NCBI RefSeq assembly: GCF_030463565.1
Contig: NC_134654.1
Location: forward strand, 14,834,202-14,898,201
Direction of reading: 5' to 3'
Length of the DNA: 64,000 nucleotides
From: Pelecanus crispus
Taxonomy: Eukaryota > Chordata > Aves > Pelecaniformes > Pelecanidae
Shown here: one piece after another, positions 33,483-44,331 of the stretch
Numbering within the stretch: the first letter of the stretch is position 1
Layout of the letters: each line of letters begins with the position of its first letter
Notes under the pieces: model-generated
The model's database searches: none
What the model saw: the letters and a program-made list of their open reading frames with translations, nothing else
Told to the model about the DNA's origin: nothing
Made by a program: the position numbers and the translations under genes

Positions 33483-33564
33483 GACGAGGTGGCCGAGTGG
33501 TGAAGGCGATGGACTGCTAATCCATTGTGCTCTGCACGCGTGGGTTCGAATCCCATCCTCGTCG
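33483..33564 (+). tRNA. tRNA-Ser(GCT), copy 4
   Basis: Identical to copy 1. It is the last tRNA-Ser copy before the array ends. Confidence 0.95.
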
Positions 33565-33784
33565 GCCAGCCCAACAATGGTCAGAGTTTCTGAGTGTGAG
33601 CAGCTCGATGTGTGCCCCCAAGTAAGCCTTTGTTTTGAGAAGAGAGCTGCCTGAAAAGAACTTGCAAGGTTCTGAAGTGGCTCAGGACACACCTCAACCT
33701 CTTCTGTCTCCACACAGGCCAGAGGAACAAGGAGGGAAAGAAGGAGGGTCCAGGGAACTCGCAGGACGGCCAGCCTCTCCTCAG

Positions 33785-34002
33785 TCCCTGGGAAGATGAT
33801 AGAGCAAAACGTCCTGGAAGTAGTTTCCAAACATAGCTAGCCCAGGAAGGTGGTTGGGAGTAGTAAGCATGGATTTACAAAGGAGAAGTCATGCTTAACC
33901 AAGCTGGTAGCCTTCTACGGTGAGGTGACTAGCTTAGCTTGGTGGAGCAGGGAAGAGCAGTGGATGTTGTTTACCTTGCCTTTCAGTAAGGCTCAACCAG
34001 CC
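33785..34002 (+). mobile_element. CR1 fragment (RT region), unit 4
   Basis: Unit duplication copy of the 3005-3222 fragment. Confidence 0.8.
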
Positions 34003-34108
34003 ACGGGAACGAAAAACAAAATACGCGTACACCACTTTCTGTCACAGCACGTTTCAAGTAAGATTTTTTTTCTCTTTTTATGGGAGGCATTGTGCTCTTA
34101 TCTGTTCT

Positions 34109-34460
34109 CAGAATCTCAGAATCGTTGGGGTTGGGAGGGACCTCCTGGGATCCTTCAGTCCAAGCCAACCGCTCCAGCAGGGTCAACTTGAGCTGGTTGC
34201 TTAGCACATAGCCCAGCTGGGTTTTGAGTATCTCCAAGGATGGAGACTCCACAACCTCTCTGGGCAACCTGGTCCGCTGTTTGACCCGCCTCACAGTAAG
34301 AAAGTGGTTTCTTGCCTTGAGATGGAATTTCATGTGGTTTAATCTGTGCCCATTGCCTCTTGCGCTGCCGGTTGGTACTACTGAGAAGAGTGTGGCTCCC
34401 TCTTCATTGCCTTCCATCAGGTATGGGAAGAATCCCAGCTCTCACAGCCTCCCCTCATAC
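34109..34460 (-). mobile_element. CR1 3' fragment, unit 4
   Basis: Duplicate of the minus-oriented tail; lacks the private unit 3 changes. Confidence 0.85.
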
Positions 34461-35679
34461 TTCAGACACACCGAGCCCTTAGCCAGTTTTGTGACAAAGC
34501 AGGGATCTGCAGGGAAGACCCGTGTGGAGGCCGGAGTAGCCAGCAGCCAGCCCATGCCACCAAGGGATGTGCTGTCCCGGGTGCTCAGGAGCGACTTGGC
34601 AGGGGTCAGGGGGGACAGGGACGATCCAGCGTGGTTATGAAAGGCACAGAGGTGGCTGGAACCGCTTCCTGCCCACACGACCTCCCCTCTCTTACACACG
34701 TTTGCGCTTCTGCCTCTCTGGCCACCTGCCTTGCTCTCCCAGTCCCTGGACGTTTCCTGGGGATATCCCTTCCCCACGACCGCGGGGCTCTTGCTCTCCC
34801 CACCTTGCTCTCCTCTGGGCACGCTTCCCAGTAGTTTTGCAACTTCTAAGGATGCCTCGTGGCTCATGGTGATCAGCACCTGTGAGCAGCGTGCCTGGAC
34901 GCGCCAGCGTGCAAACAAGATGTGAGAAGAGGAGAGTGGGCTTTGGCCAAGGGGCTCAGAGCTCAGAATGCTGCTGACCCCACCCCCCTACGCAACACCC
35001 CACCCCCCCCCCACCCCCCGCCAGCCTCGCATATCCCTAAGGCCTGCGAGCCAGGTAGAGGGGACCACTGCCCCCGCTGCCAGCCCAGTTGGGTCTGAAT
35101 CCAGAGGGAGAGTCTGTGGGAGATGAGAAAGGGGCTGCCTGCTGCGGAGAGGTCAGCTTCTTCATCGGCACCTTAACCTCACCTGGACAGCCTCAGGGAA
35201 GAGAAGAAGAGCAGAACTCTTTCTCATCGACAGACGAGCTTGGCGGTTTGGACAGACCAGAAGGATCCCTTTCTGTTTGGTGGCTGCTGAGCCCAGGAGC
35301 CCAGCAGAGCTCAGGCTGCCACAGCTCCATGCCCCTAGGCCCAGCCAGCAGCGAGGCTGAGCATGCCTCCCAGGAGGCACACACACCCCTCCACCAATCC
35401 ATGTGTACAACCCGTAGACACACGGCCGACCACACCGCCCAACAAAGGGCACTGAGAGCCTCATCCAGGTCCCCTTTCTGGCCAGGCAAGCATCCTCAAC
35501 AGCAAACGATGCCTGAGTGACAGCCATGTTCTCCCATCTTCCCTCTACTTTTGCCACGTTCCTTCCTCCCGGTTCCAGCCTGGACCCTCCCTCCCTCCAC
35601 CTCTGGTTCCTCCCGCAAAACATCCCATGCTGAGTCTCGTGCTGTCCTGTGATGCTCTTCCCCTGCACTCATCACAGTT

Positions 35680-35989
35680 TTCCAGTACTTAGAGGCCGCT
35701 GCAAAGAGGACGGAGACTCTCTCTTAACAAAGAGACGCATGGAGAGGACAGGGAGCACCTGGGAGGGGTTTCACCTTGATGTAAGAAAGACATTTTCTAC
35801 AGTGAGGACAACCATTCGCTGCAATGGCCTCCCCAGGGACATGCTAGAGTCCCCATGACCGGAGGTTTTCAAGATGCCATTGGACAGGATGCTAGATAAT
35901 CCCATGCAGGCTCCCTTTCCCGCAAAAGGTTGGACCGGATGGTCTTTTGAGGTCCCTTCCAATCAGGGCGATTCTATGATTGTATGACT
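35680..35989 (+). mobile_element. CR1 3' end, unit 4
   Basis: Duplicate with the CAATGG variant shared with unit 3. Confidence 0.88.
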
Positions 35990-36108
35990 ATTTGGGAGAA
36001 ACCCGTAGTTCTACCAAGGGAGGAACTCTTTTGGGCACTCAGCCGGCTGGGATTGGAGAAGAGGGGAGAACGAAACATGACTCTCTTGCAAAGCTGATGC
36101 CCAATGTC

Positions 36109-36114
36109 TTTAAT
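36109..36114 (-). terminator. Poly(A) signal, minus copy 4
   Basis: ATTAAA on the minus strand. Confidence 0.75.
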
Positions 36115-36522
36115 GAGAAAAATCACAGGAAGATGGAAGAGGCGAGAGCTTAAGCAATGCCTTTTGGAGGCTGAGTAAAGCTCAGAGAAGTGCTGCCGTC
36201 CAAAGGAAAACCTCCACGCCAGGGGTGCTGCTTTTCCTTTTCCCCTTCAAGGCTCTGGCAAGTCATGCATCACCTAGACCCATTGGCACGGAAGGAAGGA
36301 GGAGGCATCGCATGGGGAGCATAAGGCGAAGCAGAGCAAGGCGGGGAAAGAGAGGGGCTTCCCTGGGAAGAGTCGGAAGGCCAGCGCGGGCCCCTTCCTC
36401 CAGGCGGAGCGGTTGGGAGCTCGGCTCCTCTGCAGACCATGGCCGCGCTCTCCGGGCTGGCTCCAGGGCTTTCCTGGCGGCTCCTGGCGCTCGACCGACC
36501 ACGGGCCGGCAATCCACGGGCT

Positions 36523-36852
36523 TCAGCATAAGAGATTGCCCCGTCCCAGAGGCCCGCAGAGCCCACGGCCCAGACCGGACCACCCAAAGCCCCCCAGCCC
36601 CAGGGAGCCCCCAGAAGCGATGGGCACACTGCCAGCGCTGAGAGAGCTCCCCACGGCAGCTGACGCGGTGGACCCCACGGCTGTGCTCTGAGGGAAGGAG
36701 CTGAGGATTGGGCCCGGCAGCGTCACCAGGACTGGCGGGGGCTGGATCGCAACGCTGGAGTCGGCGCACCGGGTGACGCACGGCTCGTTGCAGCTGTTGG
36801 CAAGTGGGGTTGGGCCGCAGGCAGCTGGCAGGCACGGGCTGTAGCACGACAT
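36523..36852 (-). CDS. Feather-type beta-keratin, minus copy 4
   Basis: Same 109-residue protein, with CCA at codon 16 (base 36805) as in minus copy 3. Intron 36874-37309, with a private A at 36,966 in the minus-type part of the intron. It is the last minus gene and is divergent from the terminal plus gene. Confidence 0.96.
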   Translation of the reverse strand: MSCYSPCLPAACGPTPLANSCNEPCVTRCADSSVAIQPPPVLVTLPGPILSSFPQSTAVGSTASAAVGSSLSAGSVPIASGGSLGLGGFGWSGLGRGLCGPLGRGNLLC

Positions 36853-37370
36853 GTCTCGCGGAGGGAGGCGACCCTGCAAGACCGGGAGGGAGCAGAGGGC
36901 GTTAGCTGTCGAGCCCTTTCAGACCCGCAGCTCGGCTCCTCTGAGAGCGAACAGTTGCGTGGGTAGAGTCAGATCTCCCTGGGAAGTTCCTTTCCGTGCC
37001 AGGAGTGGCCAAGGCAGGTCGCTGCACTGTGGATGGGGGAGGAAGCACCTGGTGACCGGTCAGACGGTACTGGACGTCCAGCCTCAGACGTCAGCAGAGG
37101 CCCTGCTACAGAAGAGCCCAACTGACTGACTCCCTCTCGGAAGGGAACAAAGCCTTCCCTCTTCCCTCACCAACGCACCTCCCGGAAGAGGGCAGCACAG
37201 TGTATTTTCAAGCCTGGACCACGTACCAGAGGGAGCATGCACAGAAGGGAAGCAGTCCCCCTGACAGAAATCCCACCAGCAGGAAGAGAAGGAGTGAGTT
37301 CAGACTTACCAAGTTCACCGCGGAGAGCAAGGGAAGAGATGTGGATGGAAGGGCCTGGAGTGGCACAGGC

Positions 37371-37378
37371 TTTTTATC
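37371..37378 (-). promoter_or_regulatory. TATA-like box, minus keratin copy 4
   Basis: GATAAAAA on the minus strand. Confidence 0.7.
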
Positions 37379-38003
37379 TGGTGAGCTAGTGCCTGAGGAG
37401 ACCTGAAACACACCTTCTTTGTGAAGCACGTAAACAAAGAGCAATTTGAGGCTTGCAAAGCACAGCCAGGAGATGAAGAACTTGTCTCTTTCATCTGAAA
37501 GGTCTGGCTTGCATTTCCCTATTGGGTGAGAGCACGGTGATGCATTAGACGCTGGCTCCTCAAAGCAACGGTCATCTGAGGTCCCATGCCAGGTCCCAGG
37601 AACGGGTTTCAGTAGCTCCAGGCCCTGCATGTGGGTTGTGCCCATCCTTGCTGGGGAACGTGACTACCACTCTCAGCCAGGCCTTCAGCTGTGGAGCCCT
37701 CCTGACGAAGGCCACTCACGTGGGTCTCCTGCTGAAGGGCTGAGGCTGACCCTGAGAAACACAAGGCCCCACAGGGCCGTGGAAGGGCTCAGCAATCGGC
37801 CAAGCCCCGGCTGGATGCCTGTCCGGCCGAGGGACACGGAAAGGAGGGGACTCAGATCCCCAGAGGTGGTTGGAAGGTGAACGCCAGAGAAGGACCCTCT
37901 CTGAGATGGAGAGACGGGCCACTGTGTGAAGGGATGGGGGCACTGGGACCATTCCCAGAGGTGGCCAGGTAGCTCTGTGGTGGCCTCAAAACAAAGGAAA
38001 AAA

Positions 38004-38030
38004 GGGGGAGGGGGGCGGGGCGGGGGGAGG
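38004..38030 (+). other. G-quadruplex motif, unit 4
   Basis: Identical to the unit 1 motif. Confidence 0.8.
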
Positions 38031-38645
38031 TCTTGTTCTACGGAAATCAGTCCATTGTCATTCTCAAAATTCTCATTCTCAAAGAGGGCAGGCAGTCAGT
38101 GCCAAGGGTGCAAGGTCAAAGTGGCTGAGGAGTGAACTCACAGGCATTTGACTGAGGGTGCTTTTCACTTTTCGCAAGGCTGGTTGCCTTGTGAAAAGTC
38201 CTGAGAAGGACACGCCCTCTTGTGGCTGCAGTTCAAAGCAGAAGGCGTCTTGCGGAGCAAGGATGGGCCTGTGCTGTCCGCTTCCTGCCCTCAGGTGTTA
38301 CCACACGCCTGCTGGGGCAGGTGGATGCATGCGCCCTCTCCCGCTGCCTCAGCTTTGCTCAGGCGCAGCAAATGCCAGGCTCCTCATTGCGGTAGAGGAA
38401 TGCCTCCCCACCCTTCCCGCACTCAGCAGCGGGGCAGGATGGCAGGCCAAGGAGGAGAGCAGCCCAGCGACGGTACTCACCGCCTGCTGTGGTGGAGCTG
38501 TGACGGGCTGTGTCACGCTCCTGTCTGGTGGCAAAGGAGGCTACGTGAGGAGCAGAGTGTCTGTCCTGGCCTCTGCTCCTCTTTGCATGACCTCTCAATT
38601 GCCAGAACGGAGAGCAGAGAGGGAGGAGCAGCAAGGCTGTTCTTC

Positions 38646-38780
38646 AAGAAGAAGAAGAAGAAGAAGAAGAAGAAGAAGAAGAAGAGGAGGAGGAGGAAGA
38701 AGAAGAAGAAGAAGCAGAAGAAGGAGGAGGAGGAGGAGGAGGAGGAGGAGGAGGAGGAGGAGGAGGAGGAGGAGGAGAAG
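38646..38780 (+). repeat. GAA/GGA purine tract, unit 4 (135 bp)
   Basis: First GAA block as long as in unit 3, terminal GGA block close to unit 2. A private C is present shortly before it, near 38,608. Confidence 0.92.
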
Positions 38781-41064
38781 TTCTCTCTTTACCCACCGCG
38801 GCCTTTGGCACTTGCTGGTGCACAATAGTAGTTCGAGCGCTAATCCGTTAGTGCACCAGCCGGGAGCAGAGCAGCCATAGGGCAGGTCGTCCCATTTGGG
38901 GAGCTTCCCTCGGGGCTGGTTCGTGCTGGCAGCTTCCTCCGCGGAGACTGCTGTGGGCAACCCGTGCCTCTTCTGCGGGGCTGGGCCATGTCTCAAAGGG
39001 CCACATCTCGGGTCTTTGGGGGCCGGAAGAGACAGGCAGCCACTTCCCCACCCTTCAGTTGAGAACATGCTGGGGGTCGAGTGCCTCGCAAGTTCCTCAC
39101 AGAGCCTCATAGCCTTTCAGGAGGGAGCATCACTGGCTGCTTTGTCAGTGCACTTCCAGTTCCACCTGGAAGAGCGGCACGAGGGGCTGCCTCCCACGCT
39201 GGCGCCATACTGACTCCTGGGACCTGTTTCGGCCTGTACGGAGGGAGCACGTTTCTGCTGTGAGCTGTGGCACTGGGTCGACCGTCCCGGCAGGATGGCA
39301 CGACAGCCCCAGAGCACAGCCCTGCTGGAAACAACGGCAGAAGGGAGACAGAGCCCTCAATCCTTTGCAGGACAAGGCAACATCCCCCTTCCAAGACCCT
39401 TCCCCAAACGGCACGGCCGCTCGGGTGAGAGCATGGCCCATCTTCCCAAGAAGCACGGGCAGTGGGAGGCTTTTTCCAGGCAGCTCTCAGGGCTGGCGAC
39501 ACGCGCCTGGCCTTTGAGCTGCCCCAGACCTTTCCAGACCGGCACAGTCTCCTCTATGCCTCGTAGGGTAGCAGGGAGCACCACCTGGTGCCACTCAGCG
39601 GCTGCAGCCACTGAGTCCGGTGGTCTGTCACAACGGTCCGTCAAAAAAGCAGGCTCCCCAGGTCCTGGACACATAGGGGCGGCAACTTTCCTCAGTTTGG
39701 TCTGTGCTCCAGAAACGTCCGGGAGCGGGAACGTCGGGGCACGTCCGTGCTGTCCTTCTCTGGCAGCTGTTTCACCAAGGAGCATGACAGGATCTCAAGG
39801 AGTCACCAAGTGGTTGGGCAAGATGCTAACAGCCATGACAACGCTGTACAAAAAGCTGCATTTCTGCAGGAATGCGGACGTGAGGTTGCGCCTAGGGTCC
39901 TCTGCACGTCTGAATCCTTGTCCCCCGGAGCCCCCGATGCTAGCACGTGGATGATTTGCACCGAGGTGGGGCTGAGGTCTCTCATACTGCCTTGGCACTT
40001 TTTGGTGACTCACAGGTGACTCCGAGGTGGTCTGCTGGTGCCACCTTGCAATTAAAGGGACCCGAATGTGCCAATCCATCCCTGCCAGGGATGAGCCAGG
40101 GAAAACAAGCCAGACCCTCTGGGTCAGTGACCTGAACAAGCCAGCCGGCAATGATGCAAAGATGACTGTTGTTTGGGAAGACTGCGCCGAAGCAGACAGG
40201 CCCACTTGGCGATGGCTCACTTTCAGGCACGAGTCAGCAGGCTCCTTCACGGCTCTGCAGGGCCACGTTGAGCCGTTGCTTCTCCTCGGGAGAGCAACGA
40301 GTAAAGTCGTGGCAGGCAAGGCAAGGGCTGTGCAGTTCCCAGAGAAAACACTCTGGCCTTTCCTGACTGCAGACAGCAGCTGAACTGCGGGGCTCCCTTT
40401 GCACGGCTGGAAAGTGTGTGCGTCTCCGAGGCCTGAGGGGAGCAGAGATCTGCCACCGAGTAGCCTGATCCACTCCAGCAATGGCCTGAGTGGACACACA
40501 TCCCTGCGCACAACGGGGTTTCTCTGCAGACCGCAGGAGGGCCTTGTATGACCATCGCCTTCCAATCACCCCGCGGGGGTCTGAGTCTCCTCGGTTCTCT
40601 GTCCCTCAGCAGAACAGCCATCCCGCAGAGGCTCCCCTGGGCTCTGAGCAACTCCATAGCCTGCAGGCGCTGGTGTTGCTCAGGGTCGGCCTCAGCCAGT
40701 CAGAGAGAGACCCTTCTGAGTGGCCTTCAGGTGTGCTCCACAGGCAAAGTCCGATGTAAGTGGTGGCCACGTTCCCCGGGAAGGGCGGGGCGCGCACAAC
40801 TCCTGCTCATGGCCTGAATCTGCTGCGAGGCTTCACCAGCAACTGGAATGACACCTCAAACGAGTGCTGGTCTGGGGAAGAAACATAATTGCTATCAACA
40901 AAATCACTTGAGTGCTACCCGGCATGAAAAGGGAGCCAAGCGTTTCAGGCAAAGGAGGCGTGTCTTTCATCTACCAGCAGAGCTCTGAGGAGCCAAAATT
41001 GCTGTTTCTCAACACGCTTCATGTTTGTGCCATTTTTCAGCTCCCCTGGGGCTCTGGGCCGCAG

Positions 41065-41071
41065 TATAAAA
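41065..41071 (+). promoter_or_regulatory. TATA box, plus keratin copy 5
   Basis: TATAAAA; the whole plus-type upstream region is present. Confidence 0.85.
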
Positions 41072-41538
41072 GTGTGCCCGACTCCCAGCTCCTCTGTCGT
41101 GCCTTCCTCTGCTCTGTGAAGTTGGTAAGTCCCAATTCATTTTGCCTCTTGTCTCCTCGCTTGGCAGGACAGTTTTTGTGGAGAGGGCTGCATGCATTTT
41201 GCCTCCCTTGTCCTCGGTGAATGGTCTAGGACGAGAAACAGGGCATTGGTTGGTTTCTTTGCCAGACGTCGTTCTTTCCAAGGCTCAGGACGTACGGCCA
41301 GCACTCCCTAAGCAATGGCCGGCCACTTCCTCCACCATCCGCAGTTCAGCAATGCTCCTTTTGCGTTCCTGGCATGACGAGGAGCTTCCTTGACTCGTGC
41401 CCCATCGCAAATCTCTCTCCGCTGAGCTCCCAGGCGCTGCCTGTCCTCAGAGGAGCCGAGCTGCGGGTCTGAAAGGGCTCGACAGCTAACGCCCTCTGCT
41501 CCCTCCCGGTCTTGCAGGGTCGCCTCCCTCCGCGAGAC

Positions 41539-41868
41539 ATGTCGTGCTACAGCCCGTGCCTGCCAGCTGCCTGCGGCCCAACCCCGCTTGCCAACAGCTG
41601 CAACGAGCCGTGCGTCACCCGGTGCGCCGACTCCAGCGTTGCGATCCAGCCCCCGCCAGTCCTGGTGACGCTGCCGGGCCCAATCCTCAGCTCCTTCCCT
41701 CAGAGCACAGCCGTGGGGTCCACCGCGTCAGCTGCCGTGGGGAGCTCTCTCAGCGCTGGCAGTGTGCCCATCGCTTCTGGGGGCTCCCTGGGGCTGGGGG
41801 GCTTTGGGTGGTCCGGTCTGGGCCGTGGGCTCTGCGGGCCTCTGGGACGGGGCAATCTCTTATGCTGA
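41539..41868 (+). CDS. Feather-type beta-keratin, plus copy 5 (terminal, hybrid)
   Basis: Same 109-residue protein. Intron 41125-41517. The promoter, exon 1 and intron are plus-type, but the 3' flank beyond 42,396 is the flank of minus genes, so the gene looks like a recombinant within the shared arm. Private changes in the 3' UTR at 42,005 and near 42,189 and 42,194 set it slightly apart. It may represent the pre-amplification locus, or the product of an inversion between arms at the array edge. Confidence 0.95.
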   Translation: MSCYSPCLPAACGPTPLANSCNEPCVTRCADSSVAIQPPPVLVTLPGPILSSFPQSTAVGSTASAAVGSSLSAGSVPIASGGSLGLGGFGWSGLGRGLCGPLGRGNLLC

Positions 41869-42276
41869 AGCCCGTGGATTGCCGGCCCGTGGTCGGTCGA
41901 GCGCCAGGAGCCGCCAGGAAAGCCCTGGAGCCAGCCCGGAGAGCGCGGCCATGGTCTGCAGAGGAGCCGAGCTCCCAACCGCTCCGCCTGGAGGAAGGGG
42001 CCCGTGCTGGCCTTCCGACTCTTCCCAGGGAAGCCCCTCTCTTTCCCCGCCTTGCTCTGCTTCGCCTTATGCTCCCCATGCGATGCCTCCTCCTTCCTTC
42101 CGTGCCAATGGGTCTAGGTGATGCATGACTTGCCAGAGCCTTGAAGGGGAAAAGGAAAAGCAGCACCCCTGGCGTGGAGGTTTTCCTTCGGACAGCAGCA
42201 CTTCTCTGAGCTTTACTCAGCCTCCAAAAGGCATTGCTTAAGCTCTCGCCTCTTCCATCTTCCTGTGATTTTTCTC

Positions 42277-42282
42277 ATTAAA
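42277..42282 (+). terminator. Poly(A) signal, plus copy 5
   Basis: ATTAAA in the usual position, before the switch of flank type. Confidence 0.75.
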
Positions 42283-42402
42283 GACATTGGGCATCAGCTT
42301 TGCAAGAGAGTCATGTTTCGTTCTCCCCTCTTCTCCAATCCCAGCCGGCTGAGTGCCCAAAAGAGTTCCTCCCTTGGTAGAACTACGGGTTTCTCCCAAA
42401 TA

Positions 42403-42712
42403 GTCATACAATCATAGAATCGCCCTGATTGGAAGGGACCTCAAAAGACCATCCGGTCCAACCTTTTGCGGGAAAGGGAGCCTGCATGGGATTATCTAGC
42501 ATCCTGTCCAATGGCATCTTGAAAACCTCCAGTCATGGGGACTCTAGCATGTCCCTGGGGAGGCCGTTGCAGCGAATGGTTGTCCTCACTGTAGAAAATG
42601 TCTTTCTTACATCAAGGTGAAACCCCTCCCAGGTGCTCCCTGTCCTCTCCATGCGTCTCTTTGTTAAGAGAGAGTCTCCGTCCTCTTTGCAGCGGCCTCT
42701 AAGTACTGGAAA
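42403..42712 (-). mobile_element. CR1 3' end at array edge
   Basis: Reverse complement of the 4899-5208 CR1 tail, here in minus orientation after a plus keratin gene. It differs from the unit 1 copy at one base seen (near 42,532). Confidence 0.88.
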
Positions 42713-42771
42713 ACTGTGATGAGTGCAGGGGAAGAGCATCACAGGACAGCACGAGACTCAGCATGGGATGT

Positions 42772-43312
42772 TGTCGTGGTTTAACTCTAGCCAGCAACTA
42801 AGCAGCACACAGCCGCTTGCTCTCTCTTTCCTCCCCGGTGGAATGGGGGAGATAATCCGAAGAGTAAACGTGAGAAAACTTGTGGGTTGAGGTAAGAATA
42901 ATTTAATAATTGAAATGAAGTAAAATAGTAATAATAACAGCAACAATAATAATATGCAAAGGAAGTGATACACGATGCAGTTACTCACCACCCACCAGCT
43001 GATGCCTAGCCAGTCGCCGCGCAGCGGTCACTACGCGCCGGCCAGTGTCCCCCAGCTTATATACTGAGCATGATATCATATGATATGGAATATCCGTTTG
43101 GCCAATTTGGGTCAGCTGTCCTGGCGGTGCTCCCTCACAGCTTCTTCTGCACCTGGCAGAGCATGGGAAGCTGAAAAGTCCTTGACTAGTATGAACATGA
43201 CTTAGCAACAACTAAAACATGTGTGTTGTCAGGATTATTCTCATACTAAATCCAAACCACAGGACTATCCCAGCTACTAGGAAGAAAACTAACTCCAGCC
43301 GAAACCAGGACA
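42772..43312 (-). mobile_element. Solo LTR, avian ERVL-like
   Basis: A 541-bp solo LTR. Read on the minus strand it begins TGTCCTGG and ends CCACGACA, has a TATATAAG element after a GGTATGGAATA-like stretch near 43,060, and an ATTAAA in its last third. A 5-bp duplication GATGT flanks it (42767-42771 and 43313-43317), which fits ERVL-class integration. No internal viral sequence is attached, so it arose by LTR-LTR recombination. It looks fairly young because both ends and the duplication are intact. Confidence 0.88.
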
Positions 43313-43455
43313 GATGTTTTGGGGCAGGAACCAGAGGTGGAGGAAGAGAGGGTTCAGGGTGGTACTGGGAGGAAGGAACATGCGAAAAGTAGAGGGAAGA
43401 TGGGAGAACATGCCTGTCACTCAAGAATTGGTTGCTGTTCACGATGCTTGCCTGG
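43313..43455 (-). repeat. Diverged continuation of keratin minus-type flank
   Basis: Matches the reverse complement of about 4700-4840 with roughly 18 differences in 143 bases by hand count, much more than the nearly perfect match on the other side of the LTR. Confidence 0.85.
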
Positions 43456-44331
43456 CCATGCTCTGCTTCCGATCAGTGCAGCCTGTCCTGTCTTCTTCTT
43501 AAGTTCTATTCCTAACGATGGAACACCAGTCACTGGAGTGGGACCAGAGGTCATTGGGACTGTTTGTCTGGGGTGCCGGCACCTGGACAGACCAGGGTGA
43601 GTGGAAATAATGTGTCAGCAAGCGGAGTGTGTGAGGGTATGCAAGTCACTGTGTCGAGTGTCAAGCCAGATGATGCAGCCAGTTGGTAAAGCGGCTTGGG
43701 AGCCACACATGGGTGTGTGCCTCTAAGGGTGAGGTCGCAGAAGGAGCTGGCTACAGGAGGCACTGGAAAGTCCTGGCCAACTGCCAGAGACACCATAGGG
43801 CCTGTTTCTGTCCGTGTGTGAGACTCTAGGTGCGAGACAAAGGATCCTGCCTACCAGTACCCTGAACAAGTGAAACTCCTCTTGAAGTTTGAAACTTGAA
43901 GCTTCAAGGCTCTCATGCAAATGTTCATCATTCTGCTGCTTAGCCTGCTATGACCATGTCCTACTCTTGACTGGCTGGCCTCCACTCCAGTCCTGAGGAA
44001 CAGACTCTTGAGGGGATCCTCTTCCACTGCATGGGAAAGCTCTGTGCATTGTGGCCAATTCCTTGCAGGAAGCAGAACCACCCCTCTTCTATCTTCCCTC
44101 ACTGTCCTTTCTAAAGAGCTGCTCCACATCCACGGCAGCACTCCACACATGCCTAATATCCCACCCCAGCTCTGTGAACCCTCTAACACTGCAACAGTAC
44201 AACTGTGCAGGAACTTCACACTTCTCCTCTTTGTCTCCATGATGTGTGAATCTGTGTTGCGAATGGTTGTTCAGACCACTTAAAGAACCACTGCCAAAGG
44301 TATCAGCAAAAGTGGTTTTCTTGAAATATGA
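43456..44331. other. Unrecognised sequence
   Basis: No gene or repeat I can name with confidence. 43,550-43,860 has the look of an old dispersed repeat but lacks a diagnostic end. Confidence 0.4.

Larger units (their letters stand above)
30781..41033. repeat. Tandem unit 4
   Basis: 10,253 bp, colinear with the others. Shares diagnostic variants with unit 3 in its left half (near 32,990, 35,825 and 36,805) but has a purine tract 24 bp shorter than unit 3, so the tract has changed since those two units separated or were homogenised. Contains the fourth and last tRNA-Ser gene of the window. Confidence 0.97.
41034..42771. repeat. Partial unit 5, hybrid right end of array
   Basis: Begins like every other unit with the plus keratin promoter. 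After the shared 951-bp block ends near 42,396 it does not continue into plus-type flank. It continues instead into the reverse complement of the flank that follows minus keratin genes, including the reversed CR1 fragment, with one difference seen in about 375 bases against unit 1. The homology stops at the LTR beginning at 42,772. There is no tRNA-Ser copy here. Confidence 0.93.

Noticed and set aside
1-42396. Array as a pure assembly artefact.
   Set aside because: Copies carry distinct private substitutions and different purine-tract lengths, and the right end has a unique hybrid junction. Copy number could still be wrong.
43072-43087. Palindrome around TGATATCATATGATAT as a protein binding site.
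   Set aside because: It lies inside the solo LTR next to its TATA region and is better explained as LTR promoter sequence.
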